Shown here piece by piece: positions 11,488 to 19,932 of a DNA stretch of 64,000 bases (its first letter is position 1; each line of letters begins with the position of its first letter). The translations under genes and the position numbers were made by a program. The notes beneath the pieces are model-generated. The model did no database searches and was not told the origin of the DNA. It saw only the letters and a list, made by a program, of their open reading frames with translations. Source of the DNA: an uncultured beta proteobacterium (GTDB taxonomy: Bacteria; Pseudomonadota; Gammaproteobacteria; Burkholderiales; Burkholderiaceae_C); NCBI GenBank assembly GCA_903822435.1, contig CAIJPE010000320.1, forward strand, positions 50,419 to 114,418, in the 5' to 3' direction.

Positions 11488-12798
11488 TCAGCGTTGCGCC
11501 AGCGGCGTCACGTCGCGGCGGGTCGAGCCCACGAAGAGCTGGCGCGGGCGGCCGATCTTGTACTCCGGGTCGGCGATCATCTCGTTGAGCTGGGCGATCC
11601 AGCCCACCGTGCGGGCCAGCGCGAAGATGGCCGTGAACAGGCTGACCGGGATGCCCAGGGCGCTCTGCACGATGCCCGAATAGAAATCGACGTTCGGGTA
11701 CAGCTTGCGCGAGACGAAATAGTCGTCTTCCAGGGCGATCTTCTCCAGCGCCATGGCCAGCTTGAACAGCGGGTCGTCGTGCAGACCGGTAGCCGAAAGC
11801 ACCTCGTGGCAGGTCTCGCGCATCAGCTTGGCGCGGGGGTCGTAGTTCTTGTAGACGCGGTGTCCGAAACCCATCAGCTTGACGCTCGAGTTCTTGTCCT
11901 TGACCTGCTTGATGAACTCGCCGATCTTCTCGACGCCGCCTTGCTTCTGGATGTCCTTGAGCATGTTCAGCGCGGCCTCGTTGGCGCCGCCGTGAGCGGG
12001 GCCCCACAGGCAGGCCACGCCGGCAGCGATGGCGGCGAACGGGTTGGTGCCCGAACTGCCGCACAGCCGCACGGTGGAGGTGGAGGCGTTCTGCTCGTGA
12101 TCGGCGTGCAGGATGAAGATGCGGTCGATGGCGCGCACCAGCACGTCGTTCGGCTCGTACTCTTCGCACGGCGTGGCGAACATCATCCGCATGAAGTTGG
12201 CCGAGTAGCTCAGGCTGTTCTTCGGGTAGATGAAGGGCTGGCCCACGCCGTACTTGTAGGCCATCGACACCAGCGTGGGCATCTTGGCGATCAGGCGGAT
12301 GGCCGAGATCTCGCGGTGCTGCGGATTGTTGATGTCGGTGCTGTCGTGATAGAAGGCCGACAACGCACCCACCAGGCCCGTCATGACCGCCATCGGGTGC
12401 GCGTCGCGGCGGAATCCGCGCAGGAAAAATTGCATCTGCTCGTTGACCATCGTGTGGTTGGTGACGAGCTTGACGAAGTCGGTCTTCTGCGTCGGGTTGG
12501 GCAGTTCGCCCTTGAGCAGCAGGTAGCAAGTCTCGAGGAAGTCGCAGTGCTCCGCCAACTGCTCGATGGGGTAGCCGCGGTACAGCAACTCGCCCTTGTC
12601 GCCATCGATGTAGGTGATGGTGGAGTTGCAAGCCGCCGTCGAGAGGAAACCCGGGTCGTAGGTGAAACGGCCGGTCTGGGCGTAGAGCTTGCGGATGTCG
12701 ATCACATCCGGGCCGATGCTGCCCTTGTAGATCGGCAGGTCCATGCTCGGGCTGCCGTCGGAAAACGACAGCGTGGCTTTGACGTCGGAGGGGGTCAT
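11488..12798 (-). CDS. gltA: Citrate synthase
   Basis: A type II citrate synthase of 436 residues that condenses oxaloacetate and acetyl-CoA in the TCA cycle. It shows the N-terminal beta domain typical of the hexameric, NADH-sensitive enzymes ([21 protein letters not shown]), [16 protein letters not shown] and [14 protein letters not shown] around the active-site histidines, and [13 protein letters not shown]. It is the last gene of the minus-strand sdhC-sdhD-sdhA-sdhB-sdhE-gltA run, 16 bp after sdhE, an order characteristic of Burkholderiales. Confidence 0.98.
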   Translation of the reverse strand: MTPSDVKATLSFSDGSPSMDLPIYKGSIGPDVIDIRKLYAQTGRFTYDPGFLSTAACNSTITYIDGDKGELLYRGYPIEQLAEHCDFLETCYLLLKGELPNPTQKTDFVKLVTNHTMVNEQMQFFLRGFRRDAHPMAVMTGLVGALSAFYHDSTDINNPQHREISAIRLIAKMPTLVSMAYKYGVGQPFIYPKNSLSYSANFMRMMFATPCEEYEPNDVLVRAIDRIFILHADHEQNASTSTVRLCGSSGTNPFAAIAAGVACLWGPAHGGANEAALNMLKDIQKQGGVEKIGEFIKQVKDKNSSVKLMGFGHRVYKNYDPRAKLMRETCHEVLSATGLHDDPLFKLAMALEKIALEDDYFVSRKLYPNVDFYSGIVQSALGIPVSLFTAIFALARTVGWIAQLNEMIADPEYKIGRPRQLFVGSTRRDVTPLAQR

Positions 12799-12814
12799 CT
12801 CGTGGAACCTTTCT

Positions 12815-13105
12815 TCAAGCGGTGGGCAGGCTGGTCGGGCTGGTCAGTGGCGGTCGACGCATGAGCGACAGCACTTCATGCACCTCGGGGAGGTCGATCT
12901 CGTCGGCCGGTTCCTTGCGAATCAACAGCAGGTCCAGCAAGTCGTTGTCGGCAAGGTCCATCAGCGCATTCAAGCCCCGTGCCTGACGCTCGGTGATGGT
13001 CGCCTCGTGCTCGCGAAAGAAGCGTTCGACGAACAAGTCGTTTTCCAGCAGGCCGCGGCGGCAGCGCCACTTGAGCTTGCTCAGGCTGCGTTCGTCGAGT
13101 TTCAT
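12815..13105 (-). CDS. sdhE: FAD assembly factor SdhE
   Basis: A 96-residue protein of the SdhE (YgfY/Sdh5) family, which assists covalent attachment of FAD to SdhA. The family's RGxxE signature is visible in [11 protein letters not shown] near residues 16-26, followed by the helical region [33 protein letters not shown]. It sits between sdhB (39 bp upstream) and gltA (16 bp downstream) and is clearly part of the succinate dehydrogenase operon. The last 15 residues ([14 protein letters not shown]) are an unconserved tail. Confidence 0.93.
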   Translation of the reverse strand: MKLDERSLSKLKWRCRRGLLENDLFVERFFREHEATITERQARGLNALMDLADNDLLDLLLIRKEPADEIDLPEVHEVLSLMRRPPLTSPTSLPTA

Positions 13106-13144
13106 CGGCGCCTCCGGTCGGATACGGAACAGGTCGAGTCAGCG

Positions 13145-13849
13145 CTAGACGGTCCGACGGACCATCAGCTCCTTGATCTTGCCGATGGCCTTGGTCGGGT
13201 TCAGGCCCTTCGGGCAGACATCGACGCAGTTCATGATGGTGTGGCAGCGGAACAGCCGGTACGGGTCTTCCAGGTTGTCCAGGCGACCGGCGGTGTCCTG
13301 GTCGCGGCTGTCGGCGATGAAGCGGTAGGCCTGCAGCAGGCCGGCGGGGCCGACGAACTTGTCGGGGTTCCACCAGAAGCTCGGGCAGCTGGTCGAGCAG
13401 CTGGCGCACAGGATGCACTCGTACAGGCCGTTGAGCTCGTCCCGCTCTTCGGGGCTCTGCAGGCGCTCTTTCTCGGGCGGCTGGCTGTCGTTCACCAGGT
13501 ACGGCTTGATCGAGTTGTACTGCTTGAAGAACAGCGTCATGTCCACGATCAGGTCGCGGATCACGGGCAGCCCGGGCAGTGGCTTGAGCACGATGGTGCC
13601 CGGCAGGGTGCGCATGTTGGTCAGGCACGCCAGGCCGTTCTTGCCGTTGATGTTCATCGCGTCCGAACCGCACACGCCTTCGCGGCAACTGCGGCGAAAG
13701 CTCAACGTGGGGTCCACCGCCTTGAGCTTGTTCAGCGCGTCCAGCAGCATGCGCTCGTGACCGTCGAGCTCGACCTGCAGGGTCTGCATGCGCGGCTTGG
13801 CGTCGGTATCGGGGTCGTAACGGTAGATCTGGAAGGTGCGGAGTGTCAT
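13145..13849 (-). CDS. sdhB: Succinate dehydrogenase iron-sulfur subunit
   Basis: SdhB carries electrons from the FAD of SdhA to ubiquinone through three Fe-S clusters. The 234-residue protein has the 2Fe-2S cysteines in SCREGVCGSDAMNINGK and LAC, the 4Fe-4S motif CILCASCSTSC followed later by CPKG, and the 3Fe-4S motif CHTIMNCVDVCPKGLNP. It starts 13 bp after sdhA in the same operon, and is of normal length. Confidence 0.98.
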   Translation of the reverse strand: MTLRTFQIYRYDPDTDAKPRMQTLQVELDGHERMLLDALNKLKAVDPTLSFRRSCREGVCGSDAMNINGKNGLACLTNMRTLPGTIVLKPLPGLPVIRDLIVDMTLFFKQYNSIKPYLVNDSQPPEKERLQSPEERDELNGLYECILCASCSTSCPSFWWNPDKFVGPAGLLQAYRFIADSRDQDTAGRLDNLEDPYRLFRCHTIMNCVDVCPKGLNPTKAIGKIKELMVRRTV

Positions 13850-13862
13850 GGGTACTGCCTCT

Positions 13863-15668
13863 TCAGAAAGTGCGGACCTTGGGCGGCACGGAATCCACCG
13901 ACAGCGGCTTGAGCTGCACGGGCTTGTAGTCGAGCCGGTTGCCTTCGGAATACCACAGCGTGTGCTTCAGCCACACCTCGTCGTTGCGGCCGTTGGGATG
14001 CTCGGGCGTGTCGGCGTAGTCGTCGACGGTGTGGGCGCCGCGGCTTTCCTTGCGCGCCGCCGCCGAGACGATGGTGGCCTGGGCGCACTCGATCAGGTTC
14101 TCGACCTCCAGCGCCTCGATGCGGGCGGTGTTGAAGACCTTGCTCTTGTCCTTCAGGCCGATGGCCTTCACGCGCTCGGCGATCTGGCCGATCTTGGCCA
14201 CGCCTTCGTCCAGCATGGCCTGTGTGCGGAAGACCCCGGCGTGCTGCTGCATGGCGTTGCGCAGGTCACCTGCCACGTCCTGGGCGTACTCGCCCTTGTC
14301 CGCGCTGTCCAGCCGGGCCAGACGCGCCAGCGAGCGGTCGGCGGCGTCGGCCGGCAACGGCTTGTGCGCCTTGTCGGCCTTCTTGAAGCTTTCGACGATG
14401 TGGTTGCCCGCGGCTCGGCCGAACACCAGCAGGTCGAGCAGCGAATTGGTGCCCAGCCGGTTGGCGCCGTGCACGCTGACGCAGGAGCATTCGCCCACGG
14501 CGTAGAAACCCTGCACCAGGTCGTTCGGGTTGCCGTTCTTCGGGGCCACCACCTGCCCGTTGATGTTGGTGGGGATGCCACCCATCTGGTAGTGGATGGT
14601 CGGCACCACGGGAATGGGTTCCTTGGTGATGTCGACGTTGGCGAAGTTGTGGCCGATTTCCAGCACGCTGGGCAGGCGCTTGGCGATGGTGTCGCCACCC
14701 AGGTGCGTCATGTCCAGGTTGATGTAGTCCTTGTTGGGCCCGCAGCCCCGGCCTTCCTTGATTTCCTGGTCCATGCAGCGGCTGACGAAGTCGCGCGGGG
14801 CCAGGTCTTTCAAGGTGGGGGCGTAGCGCTCCATGAAGCGCTCGCCGCTGGCGTTGCGCAGGATGGCGCCTTCGCCGCGGCAACCTTCGGTCAGCAACAC
14901 GCCGGCGTTGTGCACGCCGGTGGGATGGAACTGCCAGAACTCCATGTCTTCCAGCGGCACGCCGGCGCGGGCGGCCATGCCCAGGCCGTCGCCCGTGTTG
15001 ATGAAGGCGTTCGTGCTGGCCGCAAAGATGCGCCCCGCCCCGCCCGTGGCGAACAGCGTGACCTTGGCTTCCAGGATGTGCACGTCGCCGGTCTCCATCT
15101 CCAGCGCGGTGACGCCCAGCACGTCGCCCGCGGCGTCGCGGATCAGGTCCAGCGCCATCCATTCGACGAAGAAATTGGTGCGCGCCTTGATGTTCTGCTG
15201 GTACAGCGTGTGCAGCATGGCGTGGCCGGTCCGGTCGGCCGCCGCGCAGGCGCGCTGCACGGGCTTTTCGCCGTAGTTGGCGGTGTGGCCACCGAACGGG
15301 CGCTGGTAGATGGTGCCGTCGGGGTTGCGGTCGAACGGCATGCCCATGTGCTCGAGCTCATACACCACCTTGGGTGCTTCGCGGCACATGTATTCGATGG
15401 CGTCCTGGTCGCCCAGCCAGTCGCTGCCCTTGACGGTGTCGTAGAAGTGGTAGTGCCAGTTGTCCTCGGCCATGTTGCCCAGACTGGCGCCGATGCCACC
15501 TTGTGCGGCCACCGTGTGCGAGCGGGTCGGGAACACCTTGGACAGCACGGCCACGTTCAAGCCGGCCAGCGCCAGCTGCAACGAGGCTCGCATGCCCGAA
15601 CCGCCCGCGCCGACGATGACGACGTCGAAGCGGCGGCGGGGAAGAGATGAGGTAAGAGCGAGTGCCAT
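13863..15668 (-). CDS. sdhA: Succinate dehydrogenase flavoprotein subunit
   Basis: The catalytic subunit of complex II, oxidising succinate to fumarate, 601 residues. It has the FAD-binding motif VIVGAGGSGMRASLQLA, the covalent FAD-histidine motif RSHTVAAQGGIGASLGN, the substrate-binding HPTGVHNAGVL and CRGEGAILRN, and the C-terminal KDKSKVFNTARIEALE region. It begins 3 bp after the sdhD stop, indicating translational coupling within the operon. Confidence 0.98.
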   Translation of the reverse strand: MALALTSSLPRRRFDVVIVGAGGSGMRASLQLALAGLNVAVLSKVFPTRSHTVAAQGGIGASLGNMAEDNWHYHFYDTVKGSDWLGDQDAIEYMCREAPKVVYELEHMGMPFDRNPDGTIYQRPFGGHTANYGEKPVQRACAAADRTGHAMLHTLYQQNIKARTNFFVEWMALDLIRDAAGDVLGVTALEMETGDVHILEAKVTLFATGGAGRIFAASTNAFINTGDGLGMAARAGVPLEDMEFWQFHPTGVHNAGVLLTEGCRGEGAILRNASGERFMERYAPTLKDLAPRDFVSRCMDQEIKEGRGCGPNKDYINLDMTHLGGDTIAKRLPSVLEIGHNFANVDITKEPIPVVPTIHYQMGGIPTNINGQVVAPKNGNPNDLVQGFYAVGECSCVSVHGANRLGTNSLLDLLVFGRAAGNHIVESFKKADKAHKPLPADAADRSLARLARLDSADKGEYAQDVAGDLRNAMQQHAGVFRTQAMLDEGVAKIGQIAERVKAIGLKDKSKVFNTARIEALEVENLIECAQATIVSAAARKESRGAHTVDDYADTPEHPNGRNDEVWLKHTLWYSEGNRLDYKPVQLKPLSVDSVPPKVRTF

Positions 15669-15671
15669 GAC

Positions 15672-16034
15672 TTACAGCCTCCAGAGCACTTGGATGGCCC
15701 AGCCCATGCAACCGATGAGCCAGACGATGGTGCACACCTGCAATGCCAGGCGCACACCGACGGGTTTGACGTAATCCATCAACACATCGCGCAGGCCCAC
15801 CCAGGCATGCCAGCCCAGCGAGACGAGCACGACGAAGGTCAGCAGCTTCATCCACTGCGCGGCAAAGATGCCGGCCCAGCGGTCGTAGCCCAGCGGGCCG
15901 CCCAGGATGAGCTGCAGCAGCAGGGCGATGGTGAAGACCGCCATCAGCGCGGCGGTGACGCGCTGGCTGAGCCAGTCGCGCATGCCGTAGTGGGCGCCGA
16001 CGACGACGCGCTTGGAACCGTAGTTGACCGACAT
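15672..16034 (-). CDS. sdhD: Succinate dehydrogenase membrane anchor SdhD
   Basis: A 120-residue hydrophobic anchor subunit that, with SdhC, binds quinone and haem b. Three hydrophobic spans are visible (WLSQRVTAALMAVFTIALLLQLI, MKLLTFVVLVSLGWHAWVGLRDVL, LALQVCTIVWLIGCMGWAIQVLW). The haem-ligand type motif is in HAWVGLRDVLMDYVKP, a form conserved in SdhD. It lies 19 bp after sdhC and 3 bp before sdhA. Confidence 0.94.
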   Translation of the reverse strand: MSVNYGSKRVVVGAHYGMRDWLSQRVTAALMAVFTIALLLQLILGGPLGYDRWAGIFAAQWMKLLTFVVLVSLGWHAWVGLRDVLMDYVKPVGVRLALQVCTIVWLIGCMGWAIQVLWRL

Positions 16035-16053
16035 GGCTGTCTGCCTCAGTGAC

Positions 16054-16476
16054 TCAATACAGGCCGAAAAGCTTGGCGCCCAGCACCACGGTCAGCACCA
16101 GGCTGGAAACCAGGGTGACCACGGCCGACGTGCGGCCCTGCTCCTTGGTGACGCTGTGGCTCACGTCCATCCACAGGTGCCGCACGCCGGCGATGAAGTG
16201 GTGCAGGAAGGCCCAGATCAGCGCCAGGGACACCAGCTTGACGAACCAGGCAGGCAGGAAGCCGATGCCCGCGCCAAAGGCGCTGGTGAAGCTCTCGTAG
16301 CTGGCTTCGGAGCTCAGGCTGACATCGAACAGCCAGACGATGAACGGCAGCAGCACGAACATGATCAAGCCACTCACCCGGTGCAGGATGGAGACCACGC
16401 CCGCCAGGGGCAGGCGGTACTTCACCGCGTCAATCAGGCGCATGGTGCCGGGGCGCTGTCGAATCATCTCAGGCAT
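16054..16476 (-). CDS. sdhC: Succinate dehydrogenase cytochrome b556 subunit SdhC
   Basis: A 140-residue membrane subunit. Features are RQRPGTMRLIDAVKYRLPLAGVVSILHRVSGLIMFVLLP (quinone-site region with the conserved SILHR-SG), and the haem-ligand histidine region FLHHFIAGVRHLWMD. The ATG at 16476 is chosen because GAGAAGAAG lies just upstream and homology begins at MPEMIRQRP; upstream in-frame codons extend into the gap to the GntR gene. It is the first gene of the sdh-gltA operon. A GntR gene ends 94 bp upstream on the same strand, so the operon promoter must lie in that gap or further upstream. Confidence 0.95.
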   Translation of the reverse strand: MPEMIRQRPGTMRLIDAVKYRLPLAGVVSILHRVSGLIMFVLLPFIVWLFDVSLSSEASYESFTSAFGAGIGFLPAWFVKLVSLALIWAFLHHFIAGVRHLWMDVSHSVTKEQGRTSAVVTLVSSLVLTVVLGAKLFGLY

Positions 16477-16570
16477 GGTCTTCTTCTCGGGGAGTGCACA
16501 GGAAACCGGGCGAAACCGGATGAGTTTATTGCAACGCAGCAGACTTACGTGGAACTGGAAGCCCGACCCT

Positions 16571-17341
16571 TCAGCCGAGTTCGTTGCGATAGTGGTGGGT
16601 GGCCGTGTGATACAGCCCCCGGCGCAGCTCCATCGGGCGGTCGCCATAAGTAAACGACAGGCGCTCCACCGAGAGCAGCGGGGCGCCGGCCACCACCCCC
16701 AGCAGTGTGGCTTCTTCGGCTGGCGCCGCCACGGCGCGGATCTTTTCGGTGGCGCGGATCATGCGCACCGAGAATTCGGCCTCGAACATGCGGTACAGGG
16801 GCCCCCGCCAGGCCTGCAGGCGTTCGGCCGTCAGACCCCGGAAAGGCGTGCCCGGCAGCCACAGGTCGTCCAGCACCACCGGCAGGTCGTCGGCCAGCAG
16901 CAGGCGGCGCACCTGCACGGCGGTCTCGCCGGCCGGCAACCCCAGCAGCTGCCGCACATCGGGCGGCGGCCGCATGCTGCGGCATTCCAGCAGGCGGCGC
17001 TGCAGGGCGGGCGGGGTGCCGTCGTCGGGCGTCAGGCGCAGGAAGCGGTATTGCGTGGCCTGCTCGGCGTGCGTGGCCACGAAGGTGCCCTTGCCCTGGC
17101 GGCGCACGACGAGGTTGTCGGCGGCCATCTCGTCGATGGCCTTGCGCACCGTGCCCTGGCTGACCTTGAAGCGCGCGGCGAGCTCCATCTCGCTGGGGAT
17201 GGCGCCACCGGGCTGCCACTCGCCGGCCTGCAGGCGCTTGACGAGCAGCAGCTTGATCTGCTGGTACAGCGGGCTGAACGAAGGTGCCGCTTCGGGGTAA
17301 GAAGTCGACTCTGCGGCAGTCATGTCGTGATTGTCTTCCAT
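16571..17341 (-). CDS. GntR-family (HutC/UTRA type) regulator
   Basis: A 256-residue transcription regulator. The N-terminal winged helix is PLYQQIKLLLVKRLQAGEW ... PSEMELAARFKVSQGTVRKAIDEMAADNLVVRRQGKGTFV, and the C-terminal half (EVRRLLLADDLPVVLDDLWLP ... MELRRGLYHTATHHY) is a UTRA ligand-binding domain. Its position between sdhC and divergent mdh is typical of Burkholderiales, where such a gene is assumed to control the central-metabolism genes around it; that role is inference. Start is ATG 17341 or ATG 17323. A 10-bp perfect palindrome lies 12 bp upstream of its first start and is a candidate autoregulatory and mdh operator. Confidence 0.9.
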   Translation of the reverse strand: MEDNHDMTAAESTSYPEAAPSFSPLYQQIKLLLVKRLQAGEWQPGGAIPSEMELAARFKVSQGTVRKAIDEMAADNLVVRRQGKGTFVATHAEQATQYRFLRLTPDDGTPPALQRRLLECRSMRPPPDVRQLLGLPAGETAVQVRRLLLADDLPVVLDDLWLPGTPFRGLTAERLQAWRGPLYRMFEAEFSVRMIRATEKIRAVAAPAEEATLLGVVAGAPLLSVERLSFTYGDRPMELRRGLYHTATHHYRNELG

Positions 17342-17352
17342 AAGACCCAAGA

Positions 17353-17362
17353 CTGACGTCAG
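17353..17362. promoter_or_regulatory. Palindromic operator candidate between GntR gene and mdh
   Basis: CTGACGTCAG is a perfect 10-bp palindrome, flanked outside by CCCAA at 17346-17350 and TTGGG at 17364-17368, which extend the dyad imperfectly. It lies in the divergent gap, 12 bp upstream of the regulator start and 105 bp upstream of mdh. That is the usual place for a GntR-family operator. Binding is inferred. Confidence 0.5.
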
Positions 17363-17466
17363 ATTGGGGTGACTAAAATCGCGGCACGTCGGGTGTCGCC
17401 CTGCGCGCCGCCGTGGCGGCGCGCCCGCCACCTTGCCCCTGTCCTCATTCCACTCTGGAGCCCCCC

Positions 17467-18453
17467 ATGTCCAAGAAGCCCGTCCGCGTGGCAGTCACCG
17501 GCGCCGCCGGCCAGATCGGTTACGCCCTGCTGTTCCGCATTGCCTCCGGCGAGATGCTCGGCAAGGACCAGCCGGTGATCCTGCAGTTGCTGGAAGTGCC
17601 GGTCGAGGGCCCGCAGAAGGCGCTCAAGGGCGTGATGATGGAAATCGACGACTGCGCCTTCCCGCTGCTGGTCGGCATGGAAGCGCACAGCGACCCCATG
17701 ACCGCCTTCAAGGACACCGACTACGCCCTGCTGGTGGGTTCGATGCCTCGCAAGGCCGGCATGGAGCGCGCCGAGCTGCTGGCCATCAATGGCAAGATCT
17801 TCACCGGCCAGGGCAAGGCGCTGGACGCCGTGGCCAGCCGCGACGTGAAGGTGCTGGTGGTGGGCAACCCGGCCAATACCAACGCTTACATCGCCATGAA
17901 GAGCGCGCCCAGCCTGAAGCGCGAGAACTTCACGGCCATGCTGCGCCTGGACCACAACCGCGCGCTCAGCCAGCTCGCCGCCAAGACCGGCAAGCCGGTG
18001 TCCAGCATCAAGGGCCTGGCCGTGTGGGGCAACCACTCGCCCACCATGTACGCCGACTACCGCTTCGCCACCATCGACGGCGCCAGCGTGAAGGACATGA
18101 TCAACGACCACGCCTGGAACAATGACGTGTTCCTGCCCACCGTGGGCAAGCGCGGCGCGGCCATCATCGAAGCGCGCGGGCTGTCGTCGGCCGCCAGCGC
18201 GGCCAACGCCGCCATCGACCACATGCGCGACTGGGCCTTGGGCACCGGCGGCGAGTGGGTCACCATGGGGGTGCCGAGCAATGGCGAATACGGCATCCCG
18301 AAGGACGTCATGTTCGGCTACCCGGTGACCACCGAGGGCGGCCGGTACAAGATTGTCGAAGGCCTGCCCATCGACGAATTCAGCCAGGGCTGCATCGACA
18401 AGACGCTGGCCGAGCTGACCGCCGAACAGGACGGCGTCAAGCACCTGCTGTAA
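17467..18453 (+). CDS. mdh: Malate dehydrogenase
   Basis: A 328-residue NAD-dependent malate dehydrogenase of the long (MDH type 2, cytosolic-like) class usual in Betaproteobacteria. It has the NAD motif [21 protein letters not shown], the arginine-rich substrate loop [22 protein letters not shown], the catalytic pair in LDHNRA and [10 protein letters not shown], and a normal C-terminus. It catalyses malate to oxaloacetate, supplying the gltA product of the neighbouring operon. It is divergent from the GntR gene and convergent with an S33 hydrolase, a hairpin lying between. Confidence 0.98.
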   Translation: MSKKPVRVAVTGAAGQIGYALLFRIASGEMLGKDQPVILQLLEVPVEGPQKALKGVMMEIDDCAFPLLVGMEAHSDPMTAFKDTDYALLVGSMPRKAGMERAELLAINGKIFTGQGKALDAVASRDVKVLVVGNPANTNAYIAMKSAPSLKRENFTAMLRLDHNRALSQLAAKTGKPVSSIKGLAVWGNHSPTMYADYRFATIDGASVKDMINDHAWNNDVFLPTVGKRGAAIIEARGLSSAASAANAAIDHMRDWALGTGGEWVTMGVPSNGEYGIPKDVMFGYPVTTEGGRYKIVEGLPIDEFSQGCIDKTLAELTAEQDGVKHLL

Positions 18454-18459
18454 ATCGCT

Positions 18460-18489
18460 GCGCCGGCCCGCCCGGTGCAGGGCCGGCGC
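18460..18489. terminator. Hairpin between convergent mdh and hydrolase
   Basis: A perfect 10-bp inverted repeat, GCGCCGGCCC and GGGCCGGCGC, with a 10-base loop, starts 6 bp after the mdh stop and ends 4 bp before the stop of the convergent gene. It is a bidirectional terminator candidate with no U-run. Confidence 0.6.
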
Positions 18490-18493
18490 GGGC

Positions 18494-19729
18494 CTAGCTG
18501 CGAACCATCTCGATCAGCCGGCCGAGCACCTTGCCGGTGTGCAGTCCGTCATGCTCGAATTCGTTCGTGATCCACGGCCGCAGGCCACGAATCCGGCGCG
18601 CCGTCTGCTCGGAGAACGCCCGCGGTACGTACATGTCATTGACGTAGATCGCTGCGGCGCAGGGCACCTCGTTGACGGCCAGCACACCCGGGTCATACAG
18701 CGGGCCCCAATTCCGTTCAGCCAGCAGCAGGGCTGCTTGCCGAAAGGGTGCCAGGCCAGCGAACTCTTCGAACATCCAGGGAAACACGTGCTCGCCGGTG
18801 AGCAGCGCGGGGTCGCTGGACAACTCGGCGGGCATCACACGCTGCGCTGACCAGTCAGAGGCTTCGCCATTGGCATAGCAGGCCTCGTGGATCACGGCAT
18901 ACAGCGGGTTGCGCGCGAACGGCGACGCGCGCTCCACGTCGTGCAGGAAGGCCGGGCTCGTGGGTGCCAGTTCAAGCAGGTGGTGCAGCCGCTCCGAGCC
19001 CGCGCCCATGCCCAGCAACATCCCGAGCTGGCGCAGGCGGCGCGGTGTCAAGCGGTCGCCGCCGGGCAGCCTCACATCCTCTGCCGCCACGCGGTGCATC
19101 AGGCTGCGGACACGGTCGCGGTCCTGCGGATAGCGCTCATAGTGCTGGCCGGTCTTCTCGAGCGTGGTGCGAAAGGTATCGCGGTACACCTCGTCGATTC
19201 CGCGGTCCAGTGGCGGCAACCCGCCGGTGATGAAGGCCTCGCGCAACGAGCCTGGGAACGTGGACAGGTAGCTCACCGCGCAGAATCCACCGAAGCTCTG
19301 GCCCAGCACCGACCAGCGGTCGATGCCCAGTGCCTGGCGAAAGCACTCTGCGTCGCGCACGATCGCGTCGGCGCGGTGCAACGCCAGCCGGCCGGCCAGC
19401 GCCTGCGGCGTTGCCGCGCTGGCGTCGGCAGGGCCCACAGGCGTCGAGCGCCCCATGCCGCGCTGGTCGAGCAGCAGCACCCGGTAGTCCGCCAGTGCAC
19501 GGGCCAGCCAGGCCGGCGAGTCGGGCGACACCGGGCGCGGGCCCTCGAAGCCGGGCCCGCCCTGCAAGAAGAGCAGCCAGGGCTGCGTGTCGTCCACCTT
19601 GTCGGCCAGGACGACCGCGCGGGCAAAGACCTCGATGTGTTCTCCATCGGGCTGCGCGTGGTCGAGCGGCACCTTCAGCGTGTGTTCGGTCACCCTCAGG
19701 CCGGGTTGGCGGTAGGTCGTGGACTGCAT
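18494..19729 (-). CDS. Alpha/beta hydrolase, peptidase S33 (prolyl aminopeptidase-like)
   Basis: A 411-residue hydrolase of the S33 family. It shows the oxyanion-hole motif LQGGPGFEGPRPV, the nucleophile elbow GQSFGG, LLLDQRGMGRST, and a late histidine in FEHDGLHTGKVLG. The acidic catalytic residue is probably in YVNDMYVPRAF. The family removes N-terminal proline or hydrolyses small esters and amides; the exact substrate is not visible. There is no signal peptide, so it is probably cytoplasmic. It is divergent from a large winged-helix/ATPase regulator with about 200 bp between, which likely controls it. Confidence 0.88.
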   Translation of the reverse strand: MQSTTYRQPGLRVTEHTLKVPLDHAQPDGEHIEVFARAVVLADKVDDTQPWLLFLQGGPGFEGPRPVSPDSPAWLARALADYRVLLLDQRGMGRSTPVGPADASAATPQALAGRLALHRADAIVRDAECFRQALGIDRWSVLGQSFGGFCAVSYLSTFPGSLREAFITGGLPPLDRGIDEVYRDTFRTTLEKTGQHYERYPQDRDRVRSLMHRVAAEDVRLPGGDRLTPRRLRQLGMLLGMGAGSERLHHLLELAPTSPAFLHDVERASPFARNPLYAVIHEACYANGEASDWSAQRVMPAELSSDPALLTGEHVFPWMFEEFAGLAPFRQAALLLAERNWGPLYDPGVLAVNEVPCAAAIYVNDMYVPRAFSEQTARRIRGLRPWITNEFEHDGLHTGKVLGRLIEMVRS

Positions 19730-19932
19730 CGGGGCTCCAGCGTCATCGTCAGGACCGATGCTAAGGGGCCAGGCAACGTGCGCCGCAGAGTCGGCCTCGC
19801 CCGGCCGCTTTCACGGTGCCGGAGTGCGTCGGGTCTGCGGCACACTTGCACGATGATGTCCAGATCCTTGTTCCCGGCAGTCACGGCCGCCGCCCGGGCC
19901 AGCAAGGGGCACGGCGCGCGCGGGGAGCGGGC

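Noticed and set aside
13836..15650. Plus-strand frame of 604 codons opposite sdhA
   Set aside because: Antisense to a clear SdhA; high GC keeps the third-position frame open.
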